DNA from: Bradyrhizobium liaoningense
GTDB taxonomy: Bacteria; Pseudomonadota; Alphaproteobacteria; Rhizobiales; Xanthobacteraceae
Assembly (NCBI RefSeq): GCF_018130955.1
Contig: NZ_JAFCJM010000006.1
Span: 124,001 to 188,000, forward strand
DNA length: 64,000 bases
Direction: 5' to 3'
The position numbers were made by a program, and so were the translations under genes. Position 1 is the first letter of the stretch. Every line of letters starts with the position of its first letter. The notes beneath the pieces are model-generated. The model worked only from the letters and a program-made list of their open reading frames with translations. It was not told the origin of the DNA and searched no databases. Shown one piece after another: positions 44,484-53,158 of this stretch.

Positions 44484-45110
44484 ATGCGCAATATGGGTAT
44501 GGAAAGGGGCTCGTTTGCCGCAAGGCATGAATTTGACGCACTGCCGCTCAGCGCCGACGTCGAGGTCCATTGTGCGCAATACTCCGAGCTCGCGTCCCTC
44601 GCCGATATGGCCCACCGGCTCGTGCCCGGCGTGCGGATCGGGGAACCGGAGCTCGCGCGCTACTTCACGTTCGATCCCCAATGCCTGCTGACTTTCAGCC
44701 GCAAGGGCACGTTGGTCGGTGGCATGGCATTTCTGTACCTCAACAGCCTCGGCCGCGATGCGCTGCTGCTCGACGAGATCTGCCTGACCGAGCCCGACAC
44801 ACGTTGTCTCGCGTCCGGCGATGAGGAGGTTTCGGCGATCTACATCTGGGCGATCGCGGCCACCGGTCGCGGCATCGCGGGGCTCGGCAAGGCTGCCGCG
44901 CATCTGAGGCAACCGCGATTTCGCAGCGCAGACTGCTTCGCCCAGCCGTCGACGGCGGCAGGGCGTGACATCATGAAAGCGACGGGATTTGCGCCTATCC
45001 CAAGCTTCCAGCCCGACCTCTGGTGTTACGAGCGGCCCTGGAATCGACAGCCAGTGCGCGTGCCGGGCTCGGTTCTTGCAGCAAGGAGTTTTGCAGATGC
45101 ACGGCACTAG
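44484..45110 (+). CDS. Acetyltransferase-like protein of unknown function
   Basis: A 208-aa protein. The fold looks GNAT-like: strands LLTFSRKGTLVGGMAFLYLN and ALLLDEICLTE, then AIAATGRGIAGLGKAAAHL, where RGIAGLGKA could be the acyl-CoA pyrophosphate loop. It is a poor match to classical GNATs, and I do not know its substrate. It overlaps the following GNAT gene by 14 bp, so the two are coupled, and it faces the LysR gene across a 55-bp promoter region. Confidence 0.6.
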   Translation: MRNMGMERGSFAARHEFDALPLSADVEVHCAQYSELASLADMAHRLVPGVRIGEPELARYFTFDPQCLLTFSRKGTLVGGMAFLYLNSLGRDALLLDEICLTEPDTRCLASGDEEVSAIYIWAIAATGRGIAGLGKAAAHLRQPRFRSADCFAQPSTAAGRDIMKATGFAPIPSFQPDLWCYERPWNRQPVRVPGSVLAARSFADARH

Positions 45111-45717
45111 AATTCCGAATGCCAAACCGGACTCCCGCGCTATCACCATCCGCATTGCGCGCGATCCCAGCGACCTCATGCTGGTCACCGCCATTCGCTC
45201 GGCTGTCTATCTCGCCGAGCAGGACTGTCCGTTCGACGAGGAGTTCGACGGCAACGATCTCGTGGCCGCGCATTTCATCGGCTTCGTCGGCAACGAGCCG
45301 GCGGGTTGCCTGCGGGTGCGCTTCTTCGGCGAGTTCGCCAAGGTCGAGCGCCTTGCGGTGCGCCACCAGTACCGGCGCTCGCGCGTGTCGTTCAAGCTCG
45401 TGCAGGCGAGCGTCGACTACGTGAAGCGCAAGGGCTTTCGCAAGATCTACGGCCAGGCGCAGGACCGGCTGGTCGATTTCTGGGCCCATTTCGGCGCCAA
45501 GCCGCTCGGCCACAATCGCAAGATCACCTTTTCCGATTTTTCCTACACGGAGATGGTGCTGGAGATCGAGCCCGGGCCGGACGCCATCACGCTGGACAGC
45601 GATCCTTACGTGATTATCCGTCCTGAAGGCGACTGGGACCGGCCGGGCGTGCTCGACGCCTCGGCGGGGCGGGCGGTGACGTCGCCGCTGCGTAACATGT
45701 CCGTCGCCGGCCGTTGA
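45097..45717 (+). CDS. GNAT-family N-acetyltransferase
   Basis: A 206-aa acyl-CoA-dependent transferase. Central GNAT strands: FIGFVGNEPAGCLRVRFFGEFAKVERLAV, then HQYRRSRVSFKLVQASVDYVKRKGF for cofactor binding, and FWAHFGAKPLGHNRK near the end. The start at 45097 has AAGGAG 8 nt upstream; an upstream extension in frame overlaps the previous gene. Its tail after residue about 160 is extended and acidic. It belongs to the cluster with an isochorismatase-like protein and a small acidic protein; target unknown. Confidence 0.85.
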   Translation: MHGTRIPNAKPDSRAITIRIARDPSDLMLVTAIRSAVYLAEQDCPFDEEFDGNDLVAAHFIGFVGNEPAGCLRVRFFGEFAKVERLAVRHQYRRSRVSFKLVQASVDYVKRKGFRKIYGQAQDRLVDFWAHFGAKPLGHNRKITFSDFSYTEMVLEIEPGPDAITLDSDPYVIIRPEGDWDRPGVLDASAGRAVTSPLRNMSVAGR

Positions 45718-45741
45718 AATTGGTGCAACACAAGCAAGCAA

Positions 45742-46305
45742 ATGCTGGTTTCCCTTCACAATGATCCGCCGATCCTGGTCTGCGCCGATCTGCAGGTCGA
45801 ATATCTGACCCCCGGGCGTCGCCACGTCATCCTCGAGGGCGACGCCGCCACCTCGCGCTGTCTCGAATTGTTGACGCTGTGGCGCGATAATCTATGGCCG
45901 GTGATCCACCTCAAGCGCATCGCGCAGGCGGCCTGGTTCAATCCGGCATCCAAGCTGACCGACTGGATCGGCGACTTGAAACCGCGGCCGGGCGAGATGA
46001 CGTTCGAGCATCCGCTGCCGTCGGCCTATAGCTCGGCGCGCTTCGTCGACTACACGTCGAACATCAAGAACTTCCGTTGCGTGCTGGCGGGCTTTTCCCT
46101 CGACGAGACCATGCTGGCGACCGTTGTCGACGGCTTCCACCGCAGCCACCGCTATCAGGTGGTGGGCGATGCCGTTGCGTGCCGGCATCCGGGTCACGGA
46201 GATGCGGCCGCCTACAAGCAGGCGGTGATGAATGTGATCGGCAATTTTGCTAATGTACAGGCAAGCGCCGAGCTCCTCAGGACCAGCGGCGCCATCGCAG
46301 TGTAA
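45742..46305 (+). CDS. Isochorismatase-like protein lacking the catalytic Lys and Cys
   Basis: A 187-aa protein of the cysteine-hydrolase fold. ILVCADLQVEYL supplies the first Asp (16). The region that should hold the nucleophilic Cys reads VLAGFSLDETMLATVVDGF, with Thr123 where Cys is expected, and the Lys position in TFEHPLPSAYSSARF is His or Glu. So only one of the Asp-Lys-Cys triad is kept, and hydrolysis in the usual way is unlikely. It may be a binding or regulatory protein. It is the third gene of a likely four-gene operon. Confidence 0.75.
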   Translation: MLVSLHNDPPILVCADLQVEYLTPGRRHVILEGDAATSRCLELLTLWRDNLWPVIHLKRIAQAAWFNPASKLTDWIGDLKPRPGEMTFEHPLPSAYSSARFVDYTSNIKNFRCVLAGFSLDETMLATVVDGFHRSHRYQVVGDAVACRHPGHGDAAAYKQAVMNVIGNFANVQASAELLRTSGAIAV

Positions 46306-46341
46306 CAAGCCGCCGCCGGCGACGGCTGGCGACCGGGATGG

Positions 46342-46521
46342 ATGGGAAACTTGTCTCGGGGGCAACAGCTCGAGGAACTGGTGAGCGATCTGTCGCTCGC
46401 CGTCGAGAGGGCGCGTCGGCTCGGCCTGCTGACAACCGTCTATCTCCTGTCCATGGCGCTGGTCGAGGTGCGCGAAGCAGCCGAGGCCGACAACGGCGAC
46501 GACGATGACGGTACGGCCTGA
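46342..46521 (+). CDS. Small acidic protein (59 aa)
   Basis: A 59-aa frame: MGNLSRGQQLEELVSDLSLA, then VERARRLGLLTTVYLLSMAL, then VEVREAAEADNGDDDDGTA. A heptad-rich helix, a short hydrophobic middle and an Asp-rich tail give it a protein-like character, and codon usage suits the region. It starts 36 bp after the isochorismatase-like gene and probably belongs to the same transcript. No known family. Confidence 0.55.
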   Translation: MGNLSRGQQLEELVSDLSLAVERARRLGLLTTVYLLSMALVEVREAAEADNGDDDDGTA

Positions 46522-46554
46522 CGCGCGATGATCGCGCTTGAGCTCATTGCTTGC

Positions 46555-46601
46555 GCATGATCTCCGCGCAAACGCGTTTCCGCGTTTGTTCCGGATCATG
46601 C
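46555..46601. repeat. Palindromic intergenic repeat, family B, copy 2
   Basis: GCATGAT (46555-46561) to ATCATGC (46595-46601), with an inner AAACGCG/CGCGTTT stem. It shares CGCGCAAACGCG-type words with copy 1 at 25314-25406 but is shorter. It lies between the small acidic gene and the aminotransferase gene and may end transcription of the cluster. Confidence 0.65.
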
Positions 46602-46766
46602 GCCAAGAGGCCGCATTGTCGCCATTTCGTGCAACGCAGATGGGCGTTTGCCGCCGATGAAATGCCGTTGCAAGTTGCGCGTTGTCGCAATAGCCAAGAT
46701 GGCGATGCTCTCTCCAGACGAGTCTCGCGTCCGTCCGACGACGCGAGGGCTCAAGGAACGCCCGCA

Positions 46767-48152
46767 ATGACCCTGCTGCCGAACTCGCAAGAAGCCCGCG
46801 ACGTTGCCTATCAGCTCCACGCCTACACCAATGCGCGGTCCCACCAGCAGGCGGGTCCCCTGGTGATCGAGCGCGGCGAGGGGCCTTACGTCTTCGACGC
46901 GGCCGGCAAGCGCTATCTCGAGGCGATGGCGGGGCTGTGGAGCGTCGGGCTCGGCTTCAGCGAGAAGCGGCTGGTCGATGCGGCGCACCGCCAGATGCAG
47001 GCGCTGCCGTTCTACCACACCTTCGCCTCGCGCTCGCACGGGCCCTCGATCGACCTCGCCGAGAAGCTCGTGAAGATGGCCCCGGTGCCGATGAGCAAGG
47101 TGTTCTTCACCAACTCCGGCTCGGAAGCCAACGACACCGTTCTGAAGCTGATCGCCTATCGCTCGAATGCGCTGGGCCAGCCGCAGCGCAAGAAGGTGAT
47201 CAGCCGGCTGCGCGGCTATCACGGCGTCACCATCGCGTCGGCGAGCCTCACCGGCCTGCCGAACAACCATCGCTCCTTCGACCTGCCGCTGCCGAACATT
47301 CTGCACACGGGATCGCCGCATCACTACAAGGACGCCGCGGCGGGCGAGAGTGAGGAGGCCTTCGCGACGCGGCGCGCCGAGGAGCTGGATGCGCTGATCC
47401 AAAAGGAAGGGCCGGACACGATCGCCGCCTTCTTCGGCGAACCGGTGATGGGCGCCGGCGGCGTCATCGTGCCGCCCACGACCTATTGGGAGAAGATTCA
47501 GGCCGTCCTGAAGAAGTACGACATCCTGCTGGTCGCCGACGAGGTGATCTGCGGTTTCGGCCGCACCGGAAAGATGTTCGGCTGCGAGACCTACAACATC
47601 AAGCCCGACGTGCTCGTGGTCTCCAAGCAGATCACCTCGAGCTATTTCCCGTTCTCGGCGATCATCATGAACGACTGCATGTTCGAGCCGATCGCGGACG
47701 AGAGCAACAAGATCGGCGTGCTCGGCCACGGCTTTACGGCCGGCGGTCATCCGGTGGGGGCGGCCGTCGCGCTCGAGAATCTCAGGATCATCGAGGAGCG
47801 CAATTTGGTCGCGCATGCCGCCGAGATCGGCGATTACATGCAGGGCCGGCTGCGCACACTCGCCGACCATCCGCTGGTGGGTGAGGTCCGCGGCATCGGC
47901 CTGATTGCCGCCGTCGAGCTCGTGCTGGACAAGACTCGGAAGGTCGCGGCCGCCACGCCCGGCGCCCTCGGCGGCGTCGCGAGCAAGCTGCTGCTGGAGC
48001 GCGGCATCATCTCGCGCAACATGCTTGATGCGCTCGCGATCTGCCCGCCGCTGATCGTGACCAGGGCGCAGGTCGACGAACTCGTCGATGGGCTTGCCGG
48101 CATGCTGGATGACCTCAAGCCCGAGGCGGCGAAGCTGACGCCGGCGGCGTAG
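46767..48152 (+). CDS. Class III (omega) aminotransferase
   Basis: A 461-aa PLP enzyme of the beta-alanine:pyruvate / putrescine aminotransferase type. MAGLWSVGLGFSEKRLVDAA, FTNSGSEANDTVLKLIAY, RLRGYHGVTIASASLTGLP, LLVADEVICGFGRTG and the PLP Lys in VVSKQITSSYFPFSA are visible. It moves the amino group of an omega-amine, usually to pyruvate; substrate is unknown. I chose 46767 because it has AAGGAA upstream and opens the family domain; the frame is open earlier without support. Confidence 0.93.
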   Translation: MTLLPNSQEARDVAYQLHAYTNARSHQQAGPLVIERGEGPYVFDAAGKRYLEAMAGLWSVGLGFSEKRLVDAAHRQMQALPFYHTFASRSHGPSIDLAEKLVKMAPVPMSKVFFTNSGSEANDTVLKLIAYRSNALGQPQRKKVISRLRGYHGVTIASASLTGLPNNHRSFDLPLPNILHTGSPHHYKDAAAGESEEAFATRRAEELDALIQKEGPDTIAAFFGEPVMGAGGVIVPPTTYWEKIQAVLKKYDILLVADEVICGFGRTGKMFGCETYNIKPDVLVVSKQITSSYFPFSAIIMNDCMFEPIADESNKIGVLGHGFTAGGHPVGAAVALENLRIIEERNLVAHAAEIGDYMQGRLRTLADHPLVGEVRGIGLIAAVELVLDKTRKVAAATPGALGGVASKLLLERGIISRNMLDALAICPPLIVTRAQVDELVDGLAGMLDDLKPEAAKLTPAA

Positions 48153-48196
48153 GGGAGGCCGCTCTGTAACCGCCGTCATCGCAAGCGTAACTCTAT

Positions 48197-48379
48197 CACC
48201 GTCACCCTGAGGTGCGAGCCGCGGTGCGCAGCACCGCGAAGCGAGCCTCGAAGGGCGACGGCCGCACTGGCTGCAGCGGGGGCCGTTCATCCTTCGAGGC
48301 TCGCCATGCAGCGCTCCGCGCGCCGCATGGTCCGCACCTCCAGCGACAACGGCTGCGCCGTTGCGCGGGGATGACGGTG
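48197..48379. repeat. Palindromic repeat, family D, with 8-bp terminal inverted repeats
   Basis: A 183-bp element bounded by CACCGTCA (48197-48204) and TGACGGTG (48372-48379), with inner complementary parts such as GCGAGCCTCGAAGG and CCTTCGAGGCTCGC. It lies between the convergent aminotransferase and rnd genes. No coding content. Confidence 0.65.
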
Positions 48380-48394
48380 AGAGTGTTGTGGCGC

Positions 48395-49543
48395 CTACGC
48401 CCGTTGAACCCCAACCACGCGGCCTTTCTCGATCGCAAGCGCGAGCTCGCCGCGCTTGAGCTTGAGGGCGGCGTCGCCAAAGAGCTCGCGGCGCCAGCCG
48501 CGCAGCGCGGCCACGTCGGCGTCGTCATCGGCCGCGATGGCCTCGAGGTCGTCGACGGTCGCGATCACCTTGCTGGCGACCGCGTGGCGCTCTGCTGTCA
48601 TCCGCAGCAGCACCTTCAACAGCTCGACGATCGCCTGACCGTTGGAGTTGTTGCGCGGCTTCTCCAGCTTCGGCAGCTTGGTCAGGTCGCGCGCCAGCCC
48701 GCGCTGCACGGCGGCGATGATGTCGGCGCCCCATTTGGACTTTTCAAAGCCCTTCGGCACCGAGCGCAGGTGGGCGAGCTTCTCCACCGTGTTGGGCGCA
48801 TGGGTGGCGATATCGCTGATCGCCTCGTCGCGCAGCACGCGGCCGCGCGGCACGTCGCGGCTCTGCGCCTCCTGCTCGCGCCAGGCCGCGACCTCCATCA
48901 GGACGGCGAGGTCCTTCGGCTTGCGCACCCGCGTCTTCAGCCGTTCCCAGGCGCGCTCGGGGTGGAAGTCGTAGGTGCGGGGCGAGGTGAGGACCTCCAT
49001 CTCCACGCTGACCCAGTCGCTGCGGCGGCGCTTCTTCAAATCGGCGTCGAGCGCCGAGAACACGTCGCGCAAATGCGTGACGTCGGAGACCGCGTAGTGC
49101 ATCTGCTCCTTGGTCAGCGGCCGGCGCGACCAGTCGGTGAAGCGGTGGGTCTTGTCGGGGCGATGTCCGGTGACCTTCTCGACGAGCTGGTCGTAGGCGA
49201 TGCTGTCGCCATAGCCGAGCACCATGGCCGCGACCTGGGTGTCGAACACCGGGTGCGGGATGATGTTGGCCCGGTGCCAGATGATCTCGATGTCCTGGCG
49301 CGCGGCGTGGAACACCTTCAGCACGCTTTCGTTGCCCATCAGCTCGAAGAACGACGTGAGGTCAATGCCCTCGGCCAGCGAGTCGATGACCACCGCCTCC
49401 TCGGGGCTCGCCATCTGCACCACGCATAGGAGCGGGTAGTAGGTGGTCTCGCGCAGGAACTCGGTGTCGACGGTAATGACGGGGTGCTTGGCCAGGCGAC
49501 TGCAGGCAGCGGCGAGCTCAGCGGTGGTGGTAATCAGATCCAT
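48395..49543 (-). CDS. rnd: Ribonuclease D
   Basis: RNase D (382 aa), a 3'-5' exoribonuclease for tRNA maturation. The DEDDy exonuclease motifs are [21 protein letters not shown] (ExoI), [16 protein letters not shown] (ExoII), and [14 protein letters not shown] (ExoIII with Tyr). A helical HRDC domain occupies about 210-290. Length fits alphaproteobacterial Rnd. Confidence 0.95.
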   Translation of the reverse strand: MDLITTTAELAAACSRLAKHPVITVDTEFLRETTYYPLLCVVQMASPEEAVVIDSLAEGIDLTSFFELMGNESVLKVFHAARQDIEIIWHRANIIPHPVFDTQVAAMVLGYGDSIAYDQLVEKVTGHRPDKTHRFTDWSRRPLTKEQMHYAVSDVTHLRDVFSALDADLKKRRRSDWVSVEMEVLTSPRTYDFHPERAWERLKTRVRKPKDLAVLMEVAAWREQEAQSRDVPRGRVLRDEAISDIATHAPNTVEKLAHLRSVPKGFEKSKWGADIIAAVQRGLARDLTKLPKLEKPRNNSNGQAIVELLKVLLRMTAERHAVASKVIATVDDLEAIAADDDADVAALRGWRRELFGDAALKLKRGELALAIEKGRVVGVQRA

Positions 49544-49934
49544 GAACGGCCCATGACACGTATATCAGCCGTTCTGCCGAAAGCGCTGTGATGTCAAGGG
49601 GGTTGGAGCAAATTCGAGCCTTGAATTTCAAGTGGAATCGCGAGCGCGACCGCTTTTGGGCCACGAAATCCTACTCGTAGCGGATCCGCTGCGGGGGTTT
49701 TCGCGCGCAGGGCAATGCCACCACGACCACGCACATGGCGAGCATCGCCAATCCCAAGAACTCGAATACCAACAGGTCCACGGCAAATCCCCCGGAAACA
49801 TCGTGAAACTTGTCCGGGGTGAATTGAGGGTCTGTTAATTGTCGTGGTTACCGACGCCCCGGGGGGAGCGAATGGTGGACAAGGGGTTAATGCGGGCCGC
49901 CCCGGCGACCCGCGGTCTGGTCCCCGGTCGGACC
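49544..49934. other. Intergenic region between rnd and the autotransporter gene
   Basis: A 391-bp region with one possible small frame on the minus strand (49671-49781). Beyond that I see only GC-rich sequence with no clear promoter or repeat. Confidence 0.4.
49671..49781 (-). CDS. Possible 36-aa single-pass membrane peptide
   Basis: GTG-initiated frame reading VDLLVFEFLGLAMLAMCVVV, then VALPCARKPPQRIRYE. It has one hydrophobic helix followed by a basic end, the layout of small membrane proteins, and GGGGGA lies 7 nt upstream. It is short and could be chance. Confidence 0.35.
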   Translation of the reverse strand: MDLLVFEFLGLAMLAMCVVVVALPCARKPPQRIRYE

Positions 49935-52871
49935 TCACCAGGTGTACCGGGCGACCGCCCTGCCGATGACGGTGCGCCGGGTGGAGGAAATCTCCGAATC
50001 GATGCTGCCGCCGAACGAATAGCCGTTGCGCCAGGCAATCTCGGCCACGCCGGTGAGCAGAGCGGCATCGTGCGCTTGGCTCGCGCCGTTTACGACGAAG
50101 CCGGATTGCGGCAGCGTCTGGAATGTCGCGAATGCCGTGCGTGCGGTGTCGAAATTGTGCGCCCAGGCGCCGCGCCCGCGAAGCGTCACGACAGCATCGC
50201 CTGAGACGTAGGATCGATCCGCACGCAAGCCGAGCTCGCTGCGCGAGTCCGTGACGTCCTTGCCGCCATAGGCGAGCGCGAACGTATTGGCGCCGCTGAT
50301 CGTTTGCTCGCTGAAGCCGGGCAGGAACAGCGTGGTCGCTTGTCCCGCGACATAGGGCGTCAGCGCGGCCCAGGACAGTTCGTAACGATGGCCGGCTTCG
50401 ATGCGGGCCGACAGCGCGTTGGCGGTGAAGCGGCCCTGGAGCCGGTCGACGCCGCCAATGGTTACGGTACGGTCGGTGGTGACGTCCTGCCAGCCATAGG
50501 CCAACGCGCCAGCGAGATAGGTCTGTCCAAAATTGTGGCGGGCGAAAGCGCCGGCCTGGAACAGATCGGAGCGGCCGCCGCCGAGACCGCTGTCGAGGTT
50601 GAAGCTGGTCCCACCGCCGCCGAGCGCGAAACCGACGACCGTGTCGGGCGAGAGACGATAGTCTGCCCCTGCGGCGACCCCATAGGCGTGGCTGTTCGTC
50701 GCGTGAGAGCCGACGACGGCGTTACCGTCCGCATTCTGTGCGCCGCCATAGCCGGCCGCCCACACGTTCCAGCGTGCGGCGGCGTCAACAGCGCCGACCG
50801 GGCCTTTGTGCTGAATGGAGGCAAACGCATCGCGCGCCGTGCCCTGACGTCCGGTGCTGCCTGCATCGGCATACGACAGGACGCCGCCGCCGGCTCCGGC
50901 ATTGCCGAGATGGCCGAACGGATCGAGCAGCGTAGCGACAAAATTGCTCATCGCATCGAAGCTCGTCTGCTGGACGCCGGTTGCGTGCTCACCCGAGGCC
51001 TGCGTGAGCGCGTTGTTGAGACTGGCGCCGCTTGCCCCGAGCAGGGCATTGAATGCCGCCGGCGGGTTCGCTCCGGCCGTCAGGGCATTGTCGATTCCGG
51101 CCGCGACATTGCGCTGGTTGATGGTCGCCCCCGATAGCGATGGCGACAACAGGCCGGGATCGAGCGTGAGCAGCACGCCGGTGCCGTTGTAGGTGAGGTG
51201 CGGATTGCGGGCGAGGCCGGTGCCGCTGAGCAAGACGGTGTCGAACGTGCCGCTGACGCCGCCCGCGCCGGTCATGATGGTATAGGTCGTCGTCGACGAC
51301 ACGCGGCTCAGCACTTGTACCGAAACGGTGCCCGCGATTTGCGCGGTGCCCGTCACTGCCGTGCTGGTCGCGCTCGATCCTGAAACCTGCACGAGATAGG
51401 TCGAGGCACTGCTCATGACGAGGCTGCCCTGGACGTTCAGCGTGCCGGTGCCATTGAAGCCGGGCGCAAGAATGCCGTCAAACATGTGGATGGTACCGCC
51501 GACCGTGCCGTCGCCCGCCAGCGTGCCTCCGGTCTGCACCAAGAAGGCCGTGGCGTTGGTGAGCGAACCGGTCACCGCGAGCGTGCCGCCATTGATGAAA
51601 ACGTTGCCCGTGAAACCGCTGCTGTCCGCGGTCAACCGTGTAACGCCGGCGTCCTGGATGATCTCGCCGTTGCCCGCCAGCTGGGGGCCAAAGGCGTAGT
51701 TTGACGAGGTGTGATTGAATCGGATGGCGCCGCTTGGTGTCACCAACGGCGCGAACTGGACCAGGGAAGCGTTCAGGATGCCCGGCGCCACCGCTGTCTG
51801 CCCCGAGCCAGCACCGATGTCGATTTCTCCGAGGGCGGTGCCAGTCCCGACGTTGACGACATTGGAGGTCACCGTCACCGAACCGCCGTTTGCGATTGTT
51901 AGATAATTGAGGCCGCCGCAGCCATTAGCGCCGAGCGTAAGTGCGCCCGTCAGCAGGGACGATCCCGTGCCGCTGACCGTCAGCGAACCATGACCGCCGG
52001 ACTGAAAGCCGAGAATGGTGACGCCGGCCGTCATGGTGGCGCCATTGGTGATCGAAACGCTGCCCTGCGCCTGTCCGCCGATGATCAAGGCGCCCGGCAC
52101 GTTCCAATTTGAGCCGGTGCCATCGACGCTGGCCGTTCCGATTCCGATGCCACCGACAATTGCGCCGGCGTTGTTGGTGACCTGGCCGCCATTGGAAATG
52201 GTCAGGCTGCCCGTGCCTGAGGCTCCGACAAGCAGTCCGCCCGAAGTCGTGAATAAGGAGCCGGAGCCACTGACCGTCAGGCTGCCGTTTGCGCTGCTCG
52301 TGAGATCGCCGAGATAGGCATTGACGGCGCTGACGCTGCCGCCCGAGAGAACCTGAAGCGTGCCGCTGCCGGCGCGGCCGATCGAGAGATCGCCGGTGTT
52401 CGTCCATGTCGAGCCGGCGCCGGTGACCGTCACGCTGCCCGTGCTGCCGGCCTGAAAACCGAGCGCCGCAGTGGTGTCAGTCAAGGTGCCGCCATTGCTG
52501 ATCATGAGCTGACCAGTGCCTGCGGCACCGATGAAGGTCGACAATGCGTGCGCTGCGCCTCCGCTGATGACAACCGGGTTGGGCGACGTCTGGTCGATGG
52601 TCACTGTGTCGGTGGCGTTTGGCACCGCGACCGGATTCCAGTTGCCGGCGGTGAACCAGTCGGACGAGGCCGCACCCGTCCAGACCGGATTTGCACCCAT
52701 CGCGGGTTGAATGGAGAGGACGGCGGGCAGCGCCGTCGATGCCAGCAGCAGTCGAAGCAAACGCGCGCGCGAGCCCCTCATCCGCAGCGGATCGTGCGAA
52801 CCGGCAATGGAGGGGGAGAAAGGATGGGCCGGTCGCCGCGCGCTCTTCGAGATCATCTGCAATTCCGTCAC
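49935..52871 (-). CDS. Large autotransporter (type V secretion) adhesin-like protein
   Basis: A 978-aa protein. The signal peptide follows a long basic N-terminus (RLLRLLLASTALPAVLSIQPAMGA). The passenger (about 60-700) is a beta-helix with repeated GTGSLTISNGG and GSGSLFTTSGG-type turns, and an early NPVWTGAASSDWFTAGNWNPV motif typical of autotransporter-associated repeats. The C-terminal about 265 residues (WNVWAAGYGGAQNADGNAVVG onward) are the translocator barrel, ending ARYTW with a terminal aromatic residue. GTG 52871 or ATG 52856 may be the start. Function is probably surface adhesion or biofilm; no protease motif is seen. Confidence 0.88.
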   Translation of the reverse strand: MTELQMISKSARRPAHPFSPSIAGSHDPLRMRGSRARLLRLLLASTALPAVLSIQPAMGANPVWTGAASSDWFTAGNWNPVAVPNATDTVTIDQTSPNPVVISGGAAHALSTFIGAAGTGQLMISNGGTLTDTTAALGFQAGSTGSVTVTGAGSTWTNTGDLSIGRAGSGTLQVLSGGSVSAVNAYLGDLTSSANGSLTVSGSGSLFTTSGGLLVGASGTGSLTISNGGQVTNNAGAIVGGIGIGTASVDGTGSNWNVPGALIIGGQAQGSVSITNGATMTAGVTILGFQSGGHGSLTVSGTGSSLLTGALTLGANGCGGLNYLTIANGGSVTVTSNVVNVGTGTALGEIDIGAGSGQTAVAPGILNASLVQFAPLVTPSGAIRFNHTSSNYAFGPQLAGNGEIIQDAGVTRLTADSSGFTGNVFINGGTLAVTGSLTNATAFLVQTGGTLAGDGTVGGTIHMFDGILAPGFNGTGTLNVQGSLVMSSASTYLVQVSGSSATSTAVTGTAQIAGTVSVQVLSRVSSTTTYTIMTGAGGVSGTFDTVLLSGTGLARNPHLTYNGTGVLLTLDPGLLSPSLSGATINQRNVAAGIDNALTAGANPPAAFNALLGASGASLNNALTQASGEHATGVQQTSFDAMSNFVATLLDPFGHLGNAGAGGGVLSYADAGSTGRQGTARDAFASIQHKGPVGAVDAAARWNVWAAGYGGAQNADGNAVVGSHATNSHAYGVAAGADYRLSPDTVVGFALGGGGTSFNLDSGLGGGRSDLFQAGAFARHNFGQTYLAGALAYGWQDVTTDRTVTIGGVDRLQGRFTANALSARIEAGHRYELSWAALTPYVAGQATTLFLPGFSEQTISGANTFALAYGGKDVTDSRSELGLRADRSYVSGDAVVTLRGRGAWAHNFDTARTAFATFQTLPQSGFVVNGASQAHDAALLTGVAEIAWRNGYSFGGSIDSEISSTRRTVIGRAVARYTW

Positions 52872-53158
52872 TCAATTCCAGCAGGCACGGGTCGAAGCCC
52901 GTTTCATGTCTGTTTGGCGGAAGGCGCGCACAAATGACAGGTCGAGAAACGCGTCGTTGCGAAATCGGAAATGACGGGAAATGAAACAGGAAATCGCAGG
53001 AAGGACGAATGCGCGCCTATGGCCTGAAGCGACGGCGAACGGTCACGCGCCCGATGATCTCTGCTGAATCGGCCCTTCCGCGCGTGACGCGGGAGACATG
53101 ATCTCGTCGATCCCTGTCGCCATAGGCATCGCGTACAGTTGCAGATTCGGCTGCCGGC

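Noticed and set aside
46596..48290. Minus-strand open frame of 564 codons opposite the aminotransferase
   Set aside because: It is an antisense shadow; the plus strand has all PLP motifs.
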